Origin: Halomarinibacterium sedimenti
GTDB lineage: Bacteria > Bacteroidota > Bacteroidia > Flavobacteriales > Flavobacteriaceae
Length of the DNA: 64,000 nucleotides
Reading direction: 5' to 3'
Assembly (NCBI RefSeq): GCF_019312585.1
Contig: NZ_JAHWDP010000002.1
Location: forward strand, 186,001 to 250,000
Shown: piece after piece, positions 17,593 through 25,516 of the stretch
How positions within the stretch are numbered: the first letter of the stretch is position 1
How the letters are laid out: each line of letters begins with the position of its first letter
The notes under the pieces: model-generated
Databases searched by the model: none
What the model was told of the DNA's origin: nothing
What the model saw: only the letters and a program-made list of their open reading frames with translations
Position numbers and translations under genes: made by a program

Positions 17593-17900
17593 AATTGTTC
17601 GTTTTTTGATTAATAATTGATTGATGATGTTTTTAATTGAGTGCAAATTTCCTATAAAAAACAGGTGATTATGAAGCTAAATAACCGAACTGTTGATTTA
17701 GAATGATGAATTGTTGATGATCAATAACGTCTTATACTATTTCTGTTTAAAACCAATTAACGCAGTTACGCAATTGGTGAAATCTACTATTTTTGCTTAC
17801 TTCTGAATTTCTTTTGTGGTAGTATTTATCCTTTTAAAAAAACAGAAAACTATTATTGGATTGGAATAAGAATTTCAGCTACTATTAATATTAACTATTT
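17593..17900. other. Leader and promoter region of the outer-membrane protein operon
   Basis: About 308 bp between the 52-residue membrane-protein gene and the barrel gene. It holds promoter D (17644-17718) and a leader of about 45 nt. The rest, up to 17900, is AT-rich and I see no gene, terminator hairpin or repeat in it. Confidence 0.5.
17644..17718 (-). promoter_or_regulatory. Promoter D sharing a 32-bp block with promoter E
   Basis: On the minus strand a -7-like GAAATTTG (17644-17651) lies 35 bp from a 32-bp block at 17687-17718 that begins (plus strand) GAACTGTTGATTTA. The serine-hydrolase promoter at 21781-21855 has the same block with 30/32 matches and the same 35-bp gap, so both should be driven by one regulator. 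Confidence 0.6.
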
Positions 17901-18059
17901 CTATTTTGTTTTTTTTTGAGTACCATATTCAAGCGCTGCTCCTATAGCAATACCCAGTACAAACCATAATGCCATATTTGATGTTAAATACCCTACTACG
18001 GTTCCTAAAATGATTCCTATTCCAAGTTTGACTCCTTTTTTAGTTTTTTTTGTCTTCAT
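17901..18059 (-). CDS. 52-residue small membrane protein
   Basis: ATG 18059, stop TAG at 17901-17903. The basic N-terminus MKTKKTKKGVK is followed by two short Gly-rich hydrophobic helices (about 11-24 and 31-44) of glycine-zipper style and a basic tail TQKKTK. Small Gly-rich membrane proteins like this are common in Flavobacteriaceae and unassigned. Promoter site A lies 36-86 nt upstream, the expected place for its own promoter. Confidence 0.65.
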   Translation of the reverse strand: MKTKKTKKGVKLGIGIILGTVVGYLTSNMALWFVLGIAIGAALEYGTQKKTK

Positions 18060-18094
18060 TTTTTCTATTGTTTGTATTCTTAATTGATTTATGA

Positions 18095-18145
18095 TAAAAT
18101 TACAATCGCTTCATGAATGAATAGTTCTGCTTTAAAAATTAGAAC
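18095..18145 (-). promoter_or_regulatory. Promoter site A with GTTC-N14-GAAC operator
   Basis: GTTC...GAAC at 18124-18145, then exactly 21 bp, then TAATTTTA on the minus strand (18095-18102), one base from TAnnTTTG. It lies between the amidohydrolase stop and the 52-residue gene, so it most likely drives the latter. Same arrangement as sites B and C. Confidence 0.6.
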
Positions 18146-18153
18146 CAATTGTA

Positions 18154-19713
18154 TTAATCGGCAAACTGCACTCGTATTAATGGACTATTTAATAAGCTTA
18201 TAAAAGTCTTCACATTCATATGAAAACTACTAGCGGCTGTTTCTGTAAACTCTTTTAATTCTGTGAGTTTCTCTACATCGTAATACACACCACTTAACAA
18301 CACTCCATAAATGTTTTGTGAATTTTTAATATTTTCTAAAGGATTTTTATTTAGTAAAACAAGATCAGCTTTCTTGCCTATTTCAACAGAGCCATAATCT
18401 TCTTCTATGTTTGAGAATTTTGCAGGTATTATAGTAGCCGACTGCAGTGCCTCAAGGTTAGATAGTCCGCTTCTTGTTAATTCATACAATTCGTCATGTA
18501 AACTAAATCCAGCAAACACATAAGAATCTGTAACATCGGTTCCTATCATGATGGGTACGCCCAATTTATTAGCCATAGCTACTTGCTTTTTTGAAGCTTC
18601 AAAAAATTGCTCACTTACAATATTCCCTAGACTTTCGAGGTTTTTCTCCTTGTTATAATCTGTATCGTACTTCCACCAAAGTTGCTTTCTAACGTTGGTT
18701 ACATATTTAAGATTTTCATTATTAGTAAAGCTATCTTTATGGGCGTTAGCTTCAAATTTTAGGGTTTGAAGTGTTGGTGTCCAATAGGCGTCTTTTTGAT
18801 TCATAAGGCGCATTAATTCTTTTGCTTGTACCGTATCAAATTGTTGTACAATTTTTAGCTTTGATTTAGAAAAATATTGTTTCCAATTTGTTGGATTCTT
18901 TAAACTATCAGCTTCTGGAAAACACTCATACAGAAATATGCGTCCATGTTCAAAACTTCTCTGTCCCCAATTGATAGCTTCTTCTAAGCTTAAAAACATA
19001 GGTTTATGACCTGCTAGATGAATACCATATCCAGCTGCTTTCTCAGCCAAAACTTTGTAGGTTTCTTTTGGTAATTGCTGATACACCTTTATAAAATCTA
19101 CATTTTCCTTTTTATAAAATTGTAATAACGAATCTACTTGTAAAGGATTTTGTAGTTTAAAAAAGTCTGGTGCATCTTCAGGAATAGCTTTTTCACCATC
19201 CATTTGGTAACTACTTTGCAGTACGTATCTCGGTGTAACTCTCTTATTGCTTTCTAGTTCTTTATTCCATTGCATTCTTTCTTTACTACCAACCCAATAA
19301 CTATCCTTTTCGTTTAATTGGCCAGACATGTCTCTAACACTTGTAACACCATTTGCAATATATAGTGGATGATGTAACCATTCTGAATGTTGATTAGAAT
19401 GTGTGTGCATATCCCACAAACCAGGAATGAGAAATTTACCTGTCCCATCAATTATTAAAACTTTCTCAGAAACGTTGATTTTAGTAGAATCAATTTTTGT
19501 AATTCTAGATTTTTCAATTAAAACATATTGATTGTAAGCAATGTTACCTGTTTCAACATCAATAATATTTACATTATTAATGATTGTTTTTTCGAAAGAT
19601 ACTGGTGGTTGCAATGTGGAAGTTGGCCACAAATAGGCACCAGTGATTGTGATAATTACTAATACAATTATTGCAATCACAACTTTTAAAAAATATTTAA
19701 ACTTTTTTTTCAA
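18154..19713 (-). CDS. Membrane-anchored amidohydrolase
   Basis: 519 residues. One N-terminal hydrophobic helix (about 9-28) places the enzyme outside the cytoplasmic membrane. The body is an amidohydrolase-superfamily barrel: GLWDMHTHSNQ supplies the HxH metal ligands, AGHKP and EHGR follow, then MIGTDV with the last metal/catalytic Asp, and GKKADLVLL closes the small beta domain. It is of the imidazolonepropionase/prolidase-like group that hydrolyses cyclic amides or peptides. The gene begins 53 nt after the serine-hydrolase stop, so the two hydrolases probably share promoter E/B. Confidence 0.87.
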   Translation of the reverse strand: MKKKFKYFLKVVIAIIVLVIITITGAYLWPTSTLQPPVSFEKTIINNVNIIDVETGNIAYNQYVLIEKSRITKIDSTKINVSEKVLIIDGTGKFLIPGLWDMHTHSNQHSEWLHHPLYIANGVTSVRDMSGQLNEKDSYWVGSKERMQWNKELESNKRVTPRYVLQSSYQMDGEKAIPEDAPDFFKLQNPLQVDSLLQFYKKENVDFIKVYQQLPKETYKVLAEKAAGYGIHLAGHKPMFLSLEEAINWGQRSFEHGRIFLYECFPEADSLKNPTNWKQYFSKSKLKIVQQFDTVQAKELMRLMNQKDAYWTPTLQTLKFEANAHKDSFTNNENLKYVTNVRKQLWWKYDTDYNKEKNLESLGNIVSEQFFEASKKQVAMANKLGVPIMIGTDVTDSYVFAGFSLHDELYELTRSGLSNLEALQSATIIPAKFSNIEEDYGSVEIGKKADLVLLNKNPLENIKNSQNIYGVLLSGVYYDVEKLTELKEFTETAASSFHMNVKTFISLLNSPLIRVQFAD

Positions 19714-19766
19714 AATTGAATTTTATGAGTGTTATTCAGTACTATCTGTTAGATAATTAATAAGGT

Positions 19767-21740
19767 TTATCGAAGCTTAACCGCCTTTTGTCCGTAAAGG
19801 ATAAATGAATTAAAGTCACTCGACTTTAAAAATTTAATATCTACTCCAGTGTTTGGGTTGATAAAGCTTATTTCATCGCCTTTTACAGGAACGAGCTTAT
19901 AAGTATCCCCATTTGGAAAGTGAAGTGAGATTTGGTTTGTTTCATCATTAAAACTTATAGAAAGTTCCACTTGACTATTCCATTTGTATGTGCCTGTAAG
20001 TTGTTTTAATAATTCTGAATCTAACTGATTTCGTATAGCAGATGTACGTTTAAAGTGATTCCAATTGTATAATTGTGAAGCAGATAACAGCAACTCATTA
20101 CCAAGAGCACCACCATTATCTGAATTGATTAAATAGACCAATCCTTTACCAGTATTAAGATCTATGGTCATACCAGTGCGATATCCAGCATTACCACCAT
20201 AATGGGTAATTGCAAAACCTGAATCTGACTTATCTACTATTAATCCATAAATATGTCCATCACGTTCTTGATTTAGTATCGATTGAATTTCTGACTTTGA
20301 AAAGATTGAACTTTGACCTTGATAGCCTTTGTAAATTTCAATTAAAAACTTAGCCATATCAGTAGCATTACTCCAAAGTCCAGCTGCCGCCTGTTCTGGA
20401 TGGTTTCTCCAACCACCTTCTAAAACAACTCCATTTGACGTATACCCTTTTGCGACTTCGCTTGAGTCTGATAGTTGCAATGGTTGTGTGAATTCTGAAT
20501 TCTCCATACCAATAGGTTGAAGTATCCATTGGTTCATAATATTTGAAAAATCATCATTAAAAACATCCTGAAGTGCCACCTCAGCTAAGGTATATCCACC
20601 ACCCGAATACGCTAACATTTCATTAGGGGTTGAAATAACTTCTATTGCTGGTGAATTAACGCCTTCACTACCTTTTAATACAGCAATATCACTTGGAATA
20701 GCAAGGTCTTTAGCATAGCCTTGATATCCTCCTGAAGTAATACCAGAAGTATGCGCAAAGATATTTCGTAAGGTTACTGGATTTTCAGCAGTTTGTTTAC
20801 CTTGTGGTAATTTGTAACGCTTCAAGTATTTTTCAATATTCTCATCTAAGTCAATTTTTCCTGCTGTATGCATACGTAAGGTGGCAAAAAAAGTTACGGG
20901 TTTCGATAAGGATGCAGCTTGAAAAATACTAGAGTAGTTTAAGTTTTGCTCTGAAAAACTTGGGTTTTGATACATATCTGCCCATTCTATTTTACCATCA
21001 TTGATGACCGCAAGCGATAGGGCAGGTATTTTATAGTCGACCATTTTATTTACTATAGTGCTAAAGTTCTCTGGCTCTTCCAGAAACTTCACTTTTCCAA
21101 TAATCTGATTCTCTAATTGGACTTTACTTTTTGAAGGCTTATCAGAATATTCAATTAGCTCTTCGTTATAAACAAAATCATCTTGTTTTTGAGTTAGCTT
21201 AATAAAGTTTTTAACTCCAGGGGCGTATAGCCAAACCTCATCTACAACTGCATTATATCCTCTAGAATTTGTGATATTACCATTATAATGAATGGTGTAC
21301 GCCATAAAAGTTCCTGCATCTACTGTTTCTTCTTTATAGGATAACACTTCAGCGTTCATTTGCTGTTTTCCTGTTGTACCATCTTGACTTGTCCAATTTT
21401 CTTCATAAACCCACTTTTTTCCTACCTTAAGTGGCCAATCGTATTTTGGCGTATCGCTTTCTTCAGGCTTTGCCATTTCTGCAACAGGAATCGTATCCTT
21501 ACCAATGGTTATATTTAACTCACCGTTAACTTCTATTATTTCTCGAGTATCTGTCCCTTCAGACCTTACTTCTCCTTGGGTAGTTACGCCTTTATACTTC
21601 CATACCCATTTCTCTCCAATAGCATAATCGGTTAGGGTTGGTTGTTGAGTTATACCTAATTTAGCTTTCTTATTACAGGCACTAAGGATTACCAAAGCAA
21701 ATAGTAAAATAAATCGATTTTTCATTTTAATTGATTTCAT
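19767..21740 (-). CDS. Serine hydrolase, beta-lactamase/PBP class-C type, lipoprotein
   Basis: 657 residues. A lipoprotein signal (FALVILSAC, lipobox Cys near 22; in-frame ATGs at 21740 and 21725 are both usable). Residues about 35-200 form an unassigned beta-rich domain. The class-C beta-lactamase-like domain follows: ASLSKPV with the SxxK serine (about 291-297), YSGGGY in place of the YxN motif, and HYGGNAG in place of KTG. Such proteins are usually esterases or D-amino peptidases rather than true beta-lactamases. A C-terminal small domain closes the protein. It forms an operon with the amidohydrolase. Confidence 0.88.
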   Translation of the reverse strand: MKSIKMKNRFILLFALVILSACNKKAKLGITQQPTLTDYAIGEKWVWKYKGVTTQGEVRSEGTDTREIIEVNGELNITIGKDTIPVAEMAKPEESDTPKYDWPLKVGKKWVYEENWTSQDGTTGKQQMNAEVLSYKEETVDAGTFMAYTIHYNGNITNSRGYNAVVDEVWLYAPGVKNFIKLTQKQDDFVYNEELIEYSDKPSKSKVQLENQIIGKVKFLEEPENFSTIVNKMVDYKIPALSLAVINDGKIEWADMYQNPSFSEQNLNYSSIFQAASLSKPVTFFATLRMHTAGKIDLDENIEKYLKRYKLPQGKQTAENPVTLRNIFAHTSGITSGGYQGYAKDLAIPSDIAVLKGSEGVNSPAIEVISTPNEMLAYSGGGYTLAEVALQDVFNDDFSNIMNQWILQPIGMENSEFTQPLQLSDSSEVAKGYTSNGVVLEGGWRNHPEQAAAGLWSNATDMAKFLIEIYKGYQGQSSIFSKSEIQSILNQERDGHIYGLIVDKSDSGFAITHYGGNAGYRTGMTIDLNTGKGLVYLINSDNGGALGNELLLSASQLYNWNHFKRTSAIRNQLDSELLKQLTGTYKWNSQVELSISFNDETNQISLHFPNGDTYKLVPVKGDEISFINPNTGVDIKFLKSSDFNSFILYGQKAVKLR

Positions 21741-21780
21741 AATTATAAGTTTATGATTGATGCTTTTTTAAATTAAGATG

Positions 21781-21855
21781 CAAATTTCCCTTTAGAAAAT
21801 AGGCTTTAGGAATTTTAATATCTGAACTGTTGATTTAAAATGATGAATTGTAGAT
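21781..21855 (-). promoter_or_regulatory. Promoter E, near copy of promoter D
   Basis: -7-like GAAATTTG (minus strand, 21781-21788), a 35-bp gap, and the 32-bp block at 21824-21855. Similarity to promoter D continues into the leader and the first codons (both genes start ATGAAAnCAATTAAAATG), so the cassette looks duplicated. Confidence 0.6.
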
Positions 21856-21914
21856 TTACAATAAGTTCTTGATACTTTTTAGTTTTCAATTCTACATTTT
21901 CATTTAATTCTTGA

Positions 21915-21965
21915 CAAAATTAAGTGGACTACAGAATTAAAACGTTCTACTTTAAAAATCGGAAC
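21915..21965 (-). promoter_or_regulatory. Promoter site B with GTTC-N14-GAAC operator
   Basis: GTTC...GAAC at 21944-21965, 21 bp, then a perfect TAATTTTG on the minus strand (21915-21922) matching TAnnTTTG. It touches the regulator's stop codon (21965) and would give a long-leader transcript of the serine-hydrolase operon, in addition to promoter E. Confidence 0.6.
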
Positions 21966-23767
21966 TAATTCTCTAGATGAGATTTAAGGTAAGTATTTGG
22001 TGTTATCCCTTCTAATTTTTTAAAGAATGTATTAAAAACTGTTTTAGAGTTAAAACCACTATCATAGGCCACAGCCATTATAGTTAACTCTTTGCTTTCT
22101 TCTTGAAGAATACGTTCTTTAAATTCATTTACTCTAAAGGTATTGACATATTCAGAGAAGTTTTTTTGAAATCCTAGGTTTAATAATTGAGAGACGTAAT
22201 TGGCAGGAAGTTCTAGGTAAGAGGCTAAATCTTTTAAGGAAAGATCTGGGTTTAAGTAGAGTTTATAATCCAACATAATCTGCTCTAATTCTTTTGTGTA
22301 CCTCTCAATTTCATCACTATCCAGCAATGCCTGCTTGTACTTTTTTTTCTGCTTATAGTTTACATTATCAGGAATGGCTTTTAGCATAATATCTTTAAAC
22401 CTTTTGTGATGTTTTACATGCTTAAGAATTGGTGATGGATTCAATAGCAAAACTAATGGTAAACGGTTATTATATGCTTGCTCTACTAAATCAATTACCT
22501 TTTCACAATTATCTAACAAGGCATTAACCAATATCAAAAATGTAAATGCCTTATCTACTAGTGCCGTTGTTAAATACGTCTCTAGTTCTTTAATCCCATC
22601 ATTGCATTTTTCCGCTTCATTAAGGTAGGCATAACACATGGTTTCACCTCCTAATTTGGTGAGGTCTTTCACAGAAACTCCTTCAAGTGAACCAAAATAT
22701 GTCAAAGCTTCATTTGGCTTGCCTGACATTAATAAACTTATTCCTATGTAGATTGGTGGAAAAGGTAACTTAGGGTCTAAATCCAATGCCTTTTTTAGAT
22801 ACGGTATTGCAGTTGTATAATCTTCTTGCAAGTAATATAAAAACCCTCTATAATGATGGTTGATAGCGGCATAAGGGTCTAGCTGCAACGCTTTGTCAAG
22901 ATAATTATGTGCTGCATCTAATTTTCCTTCTACTGTCAAAAAATTAGAAATGGTTAGGTAAATATCGTCTGCTTGTTGAATTTCCAAAGCCCTATTGGCA
23001 TGTTCGTAAGCTTTCTTGAGATTCCAGTTTTGCCAACATTCTATCCAGGCCAAATTCAATTGCGACCTTGACGAGTTTGGGTCTAGCTCTAATGCCTTTA
23101 ACAAATAAGGCTGGGCCTTTTCGTATGCTTCAAATGCAGGTAAAAGGCCCATGGTTCCCATATTAACATAGGCTAGATTTATATCTAGATAGGGATTTGA
23201 AAAATTGGGTGATTTATGTATTACGTCTTTTAAGATTTTGATACCCTTTATAGAGTTTTTATAATCTAGTTTCATGATGTAGTACCTTCCTTTCAAATAT
23301 TCTCTATAAATAGCTACAGGTACATCAATTGGTTCTACTAGTTTATTTTCTATTTCGAGATGACCAATATGCTCCCGTAATTTTTCTGCTATAAACAAAC
23401 CTATTTCATCCTGTATCTGAAAAATATCATCTGGTTTTCTATCAAAAGTTTCTGACCAGAAATGAAAGTCATCTATAGTATCAATCATTTGCACGGTAAT
23501 GCGCATTTTATTTCTAGATCTTCTCACACTGCCCTCAATAAAGGTAGCTACCTTTAATTTTTCTCTAATTTCTTTAGCAGTTACGGCTTTGTTTTTAAAA
23601 TAAAATGATGAGGTACGAGAGGTTACAGCTAAGTCTTTTATCTTGGCAAGGGCATTTATAATCTCTTCTGTTAAACCATCACAAAAAAACTCATTCTCTA
23701 GGCTATTACTCATGTTTTGAAATGGTAATACAGCGATAGATTTATTATTTAAGTTTTCAGATCCCAT
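21965..23767 (-). CDS. AraC-type regulator with FlgO/TolB-like and TPR domains
   Basis: 600 residues, soluble. The N-terminal about 140 residues (SIAVLPFQNMSN, FCDGLTEEIINAL, then FIEGSVRRSRNKMRITVQMID) match the FlgO/TolB-N-like domain found in front of TPRs in many regulators. TPR units follow (about 155-400; EKAQPYLLKALELDPNSS, NYLDKALQLDPYAA). The last about 100 residues are an AraC HTH pair (LSLKDLASYLELPANYVSQL, then AVAYDSGFNSKTVFNTFFKK). It is the first gene of island B and the only regulator there. I infer it acts on the repeated promoter motifs downstream. Confidence 0.85.
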   Translation of the reverse strand: MGSENLNNKSIAVLPFQNMSNSLENEFFCDGLTEEIINALAKIKDLAVTSRTSSFYFKNKAVTAKEIREKLKVATFIEGSVRRSRNKMRITVQMIDTIDDFHFWSETFDRKPDDIFQIQDEIGLFIAEKLREHIGHLEIENKLVEPIDVPVAIYREYLKGRYYIMKLDYKNSIKGIKILKDVIHKSPNFSNPYLDINLAYVNMGTMGLLPAFEAYEKAQPYLLKALELDPNSSRSQLNLAWIECWQNWNLKKAYEHANRALEIQQADDIYLTISNFLTVEGKLDAAHNYLDKALQLDPYAAINHHYRGFLYYLQEDYTTAIPYLKKALDLDPKLPFPPIYIGISLLMSGKPNEALTYFGSLEGVSVKDLTKLGGETMCYAYLNEAEKCNDGIKELETYLTTALVDKAFTFLILVNALLDNCEKVIDLVEQAYNNRLPLVLLLNPSPILKHVKHHKRFKDIMLKAIPDNVNYKQKKKYKQALLDSDEIERYTKELEQIMLDYKLYLNPDLSLKDLASYLELPANYVSQLLNLGFQKNFSEYVNTFRVNEFKERILQEESKELTIMAVAYDSGFNSKTVFNTFFKKLEGITPNTYLKSHLEN

Positions 23768-24180
23768 TACTTGTAATTTCTATCGAAATAGCTAAAGAAA
23801 TGATTGATATTAAATAAATAACAATGATAATTTTTAGATGATAATTTTTAAGAATAATGTATGACAATCTTACTTGTAACCTAAAAAAGGCACTCTAAAT
23901 AAATTAATATAATAGACAGTAAAATTTACAACTAATATTTACACAACAATGATGCAACGAATATAAATAAAATGGGATAGTTAGACAATAAACAAGAAGA
24001 GGTGGTATGAAAAGAAGGATTACAGATACTTATTACCAAATGTCCAAAAAGATTTATATTTGAATATTATATAAATCGAAAGCCTAAAACTGCATACGTT
24101 TTGCATACGATTTTGAATACGTTTTTATATTTAAGCAATTATAAAACCTTAATTATCAGTGGTTTTTAAAATACTCTAGG
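23768..24180. other. Non-coding right end of island B
   Basis: 413 bp with no credible gene. It is very AT-rich and contains the promoter region of the regulator and the GCATACG-type repeats at 24092-24121. No integrase fragment was recognised. Confidence 0.55.
24092..24121 (+). repeat. Three GCATACG-type direct repeats beside right att copy
   Basis: GCATACG at 24092-24098 and 24103-24109 and GAATACG at 24115-24121, at 11-12 bp spacing, about 60 bp before the tRNA-derived repeat. The layout matches the CCGTACCTA pair at the left copy, but with a different sequence. Arm-type recombinase sites are a plausible reading. Confidence 0.45.
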
Positions 24181-24227
24181 AATTCATAACCCGGAGGTCT
24201 CGAGTTCAAGTCTCGATCTCGCTACAA
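24181..24227 (+). repeat. Attachment-site copy: 3' half of tRNA-Met(CAT)
   Basis: Identical over 47 bp to 12382-12428; the match breaks at 24228 (A here, T at left) and resumes into the terminator stem. Same tRNA reading as the left copy, again without a 5' half. It marks the junction between island B and what looks like ancestral chromosome. Confidence 0.85.
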
Positions 24228-24230
24228 AGT

Positions 24231-24258
24231 AAAACCCAACATAATGTGTTGGGTTTTT
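24231..24258 (+). terminator. tRNA terminator hairpin at right att copy
   Basis: AAAACCCAACA and TGTTGGGTTTT form the same stem as at 12432-12461, with a different loop, followed by T6. Confidence 0.8.
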
Positions 24259-24279
24259 TATTCAGTACAATTCTGATTA

Positions 24280-24570
24280 CTATTCTGAATAACTAATCCG
24301 TTCCCGAATACCCCCACTTTCTCTGTGAATAATCACATCGGCCTTATACCGTTTGGCTAGGGTTTTGGCTTTATTTATGGCAGTGCTTTGTTTTCTATGT
24401 TTGGAAGTAATACGTTTATTCCCCTCTCTTCGTACCGCCCAATCTCCTTCAAAGGGTACTACATGCTGATGCCAAGTTCGGTTGCGGCTACCGCTCTTTC
24501 CCAAGGCTTTTAAAATGGCTTCTATAAGTTGTTGGATGGCTGTCGCCAGACCTTTGTTTTTTGAGGACAT
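24280..24570 (-). CDS. DUF2188-family small basic protein
   Basis: 96 residues, strongly basic. The C-terminal half (WAVRREGNKRITSKHRKQS, KAKTLAKRYKADVIIH, GGIRERISY) has the DUF2188 pattern: a strand with WAV, a Lys/Arg-rich helix, and an ADVIIH strand. Its function is not known. The N-terminal helix (LATAIQQLIEAILKALG) is amphipathic. It is the first gene outside island B and reads leftward toward the att repeat. Confidence 0.8.
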   Translation of the reverse strand: MSSKNKGLATAIQQLIEAILKALGKSGSRNRTWHQHVVPFEGDWAVRREGNKRITSKHRKQSTAINKAKTLAKRYKADVIIHRESGGIRERISYSE

Positions 24571-24770
24571 CGTAGTGGTTTAAAGTGTAAAGATAAGAAA
24601 GCTGAATATTTTCTATTCTTATGTATATTTCTTCGTTCCTTACTTTTTTGTATTGCCCAAAAAAGAAAAAAAATCGCTAGGCTTACAAAACCATTCGATA
24701 GGCCGTTTTAAAGGTCTTGAAGTCGAATTGCAGGGCCAAGATTCAATCCAACACACTCCACACTGCTTCC

Positions 24771-24935
24771 TTACAACATCAACAAATTATTTCGAAAGGT
24801 AGGTGGGTCGTTTTGGATGGAATCTGTAAAGTAGTAGGCTAGCTTTTGGGTTAGGCGGGTGATCGTGGAAAGGTTCCGTAAAATACCTTTGTCTTGCAGT
24901 TCATGTACAAGTTTCTCCCATTCTTGTAATGTCAT
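24771..24935 (-). CDS. 54-residue hypothetical protein, ATGA-coupled
   Basis: ATG 24935 overlaps the TGA of the upstream 194-residue gene as ATGA, and the frame runs to TAA at 24771-24773. The product (MTLQEWEKLVHELQDKGILR...) is a soluble helical peptide with no recognised domain. The four-base overlap typical of translational coupling and the sensible amphipathic sequence are the evidence that it is real. From 24571 to 24770 I see no gene or structure. Confidence 0.6.
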   Translation of the reverse strand: MTLQEWEKLVHELQDKGILRNLSTITRLTQKLAYYFTDSIQNDPPTFRNNLLML

Positions 24936-25516
24936 AAATCTTTATTTATCTGGTTGAGTTCTTCTATATAGCTGGTAAAATATCCTTCTTTCTTTTCCAT
25001 AGGAACGAACTTATCTTCGGCCTTTACAATAAAGGTTATAAGTCGGTCCAAAGCAGCTTTTAGTTTGTCCTCGGCATAATTGGCCAACTTTAATAAATGA
25101 TGACATACTACCGAAGTTCCTATGCCAATAAACGATAGCATGACATAATATTCAAAATTGGAAAAATCCTTTATGGAAATTAAACAATAGGCAATGTAAA
25201 AGCCTCCTATTGAAATTGAAACAAAGGCAATGGATTGTATAGCATTTCTAAAATCGAAAGGTAATTTCTTGCTCAAAGACAGTAAGCCTAGCCCCATAAA
25301 AAACGGAAATAAGGCCCATCCAAGTGCGTCTAAAAAGGAAATCATCCAACGCCAATGAAATGGGCCTTTTGCCTCTGGATTTCCAAATAAATGCAGGAAA
25401 GGGCCAGAAAAGGCAATCAAAAAATAGACAATCGCACTATTCCTGATTGTCTGGTATGCCGTTACAATTGGTATCGTTAGGCGGGCAATTTTTGTCTTTC
25501 TCAGTTTGATATTCAT
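24932..25516 (-). CDS. Four-helix membrane protein, unassigned
   Basis: 194 residues with four hydrophobic segments (about 28-46, 58-80, 92-112 and 122-140) and a charged C-terminal amphipathic tail (KLKAALDRLITFIVKAEDKF). No family recognised. The start at ATG 25516 overlaps the upstream mini-lipoprotein by about 80 nt in another frame. The first helix begins right after that overlap, so a non-ATG start near 25420 is possible. It is coupled by ATGA to the 54-residue gene downstream. Confidence 0.6.
   Translation of the reverse strand: MNIKLRKTKIARLTIPIVTAYQTIRNSAIVYFLIAFSGPFLHLFGNPEAKGPFHWRWMISFLDALGWALFPFFMGLGLLSLSKKLPFDFRNAIQSIAFVSISIGGFYIAYCLISIKDFSNFEYYVMLSFIGIGTSVVCHHLLKLANYAEDKLKAALDRLITFIVKAEDKFVPMEKKEGYFTSYIEELNQINKDL

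Larger units (their letters stand above)
12382..24227. mobile_element. Genomic island B between two tRNA-Met 3'-end repeats
   Basis: About 11.8 kb lies between two identical direct 47-bp repeats derived from the 3' half of a CAT tRNA. All ten genes inside are on the minus strand and share promoter motifs not seen by eye elsewhere, as expected of one acquired unit. No integrase, relaxase or transposase gene is present, so it is either a decayed element or one mobilised by an integrase encoded elsewhere. The boundaries are well supported; mobility is inference. Confidence 0.75.

Noticed and set aside
12382-24227. Island B as a biosynthetic gene cluster (oxidoreductase, hydrolases, acetyltransferase)
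   Set aside because: No scaffold-forming enzyme (PKS, NRPS, terpene cyclase, RiPP precursor or cyclase) is present; the enzymes are generic and could serve degradation or detoxification.
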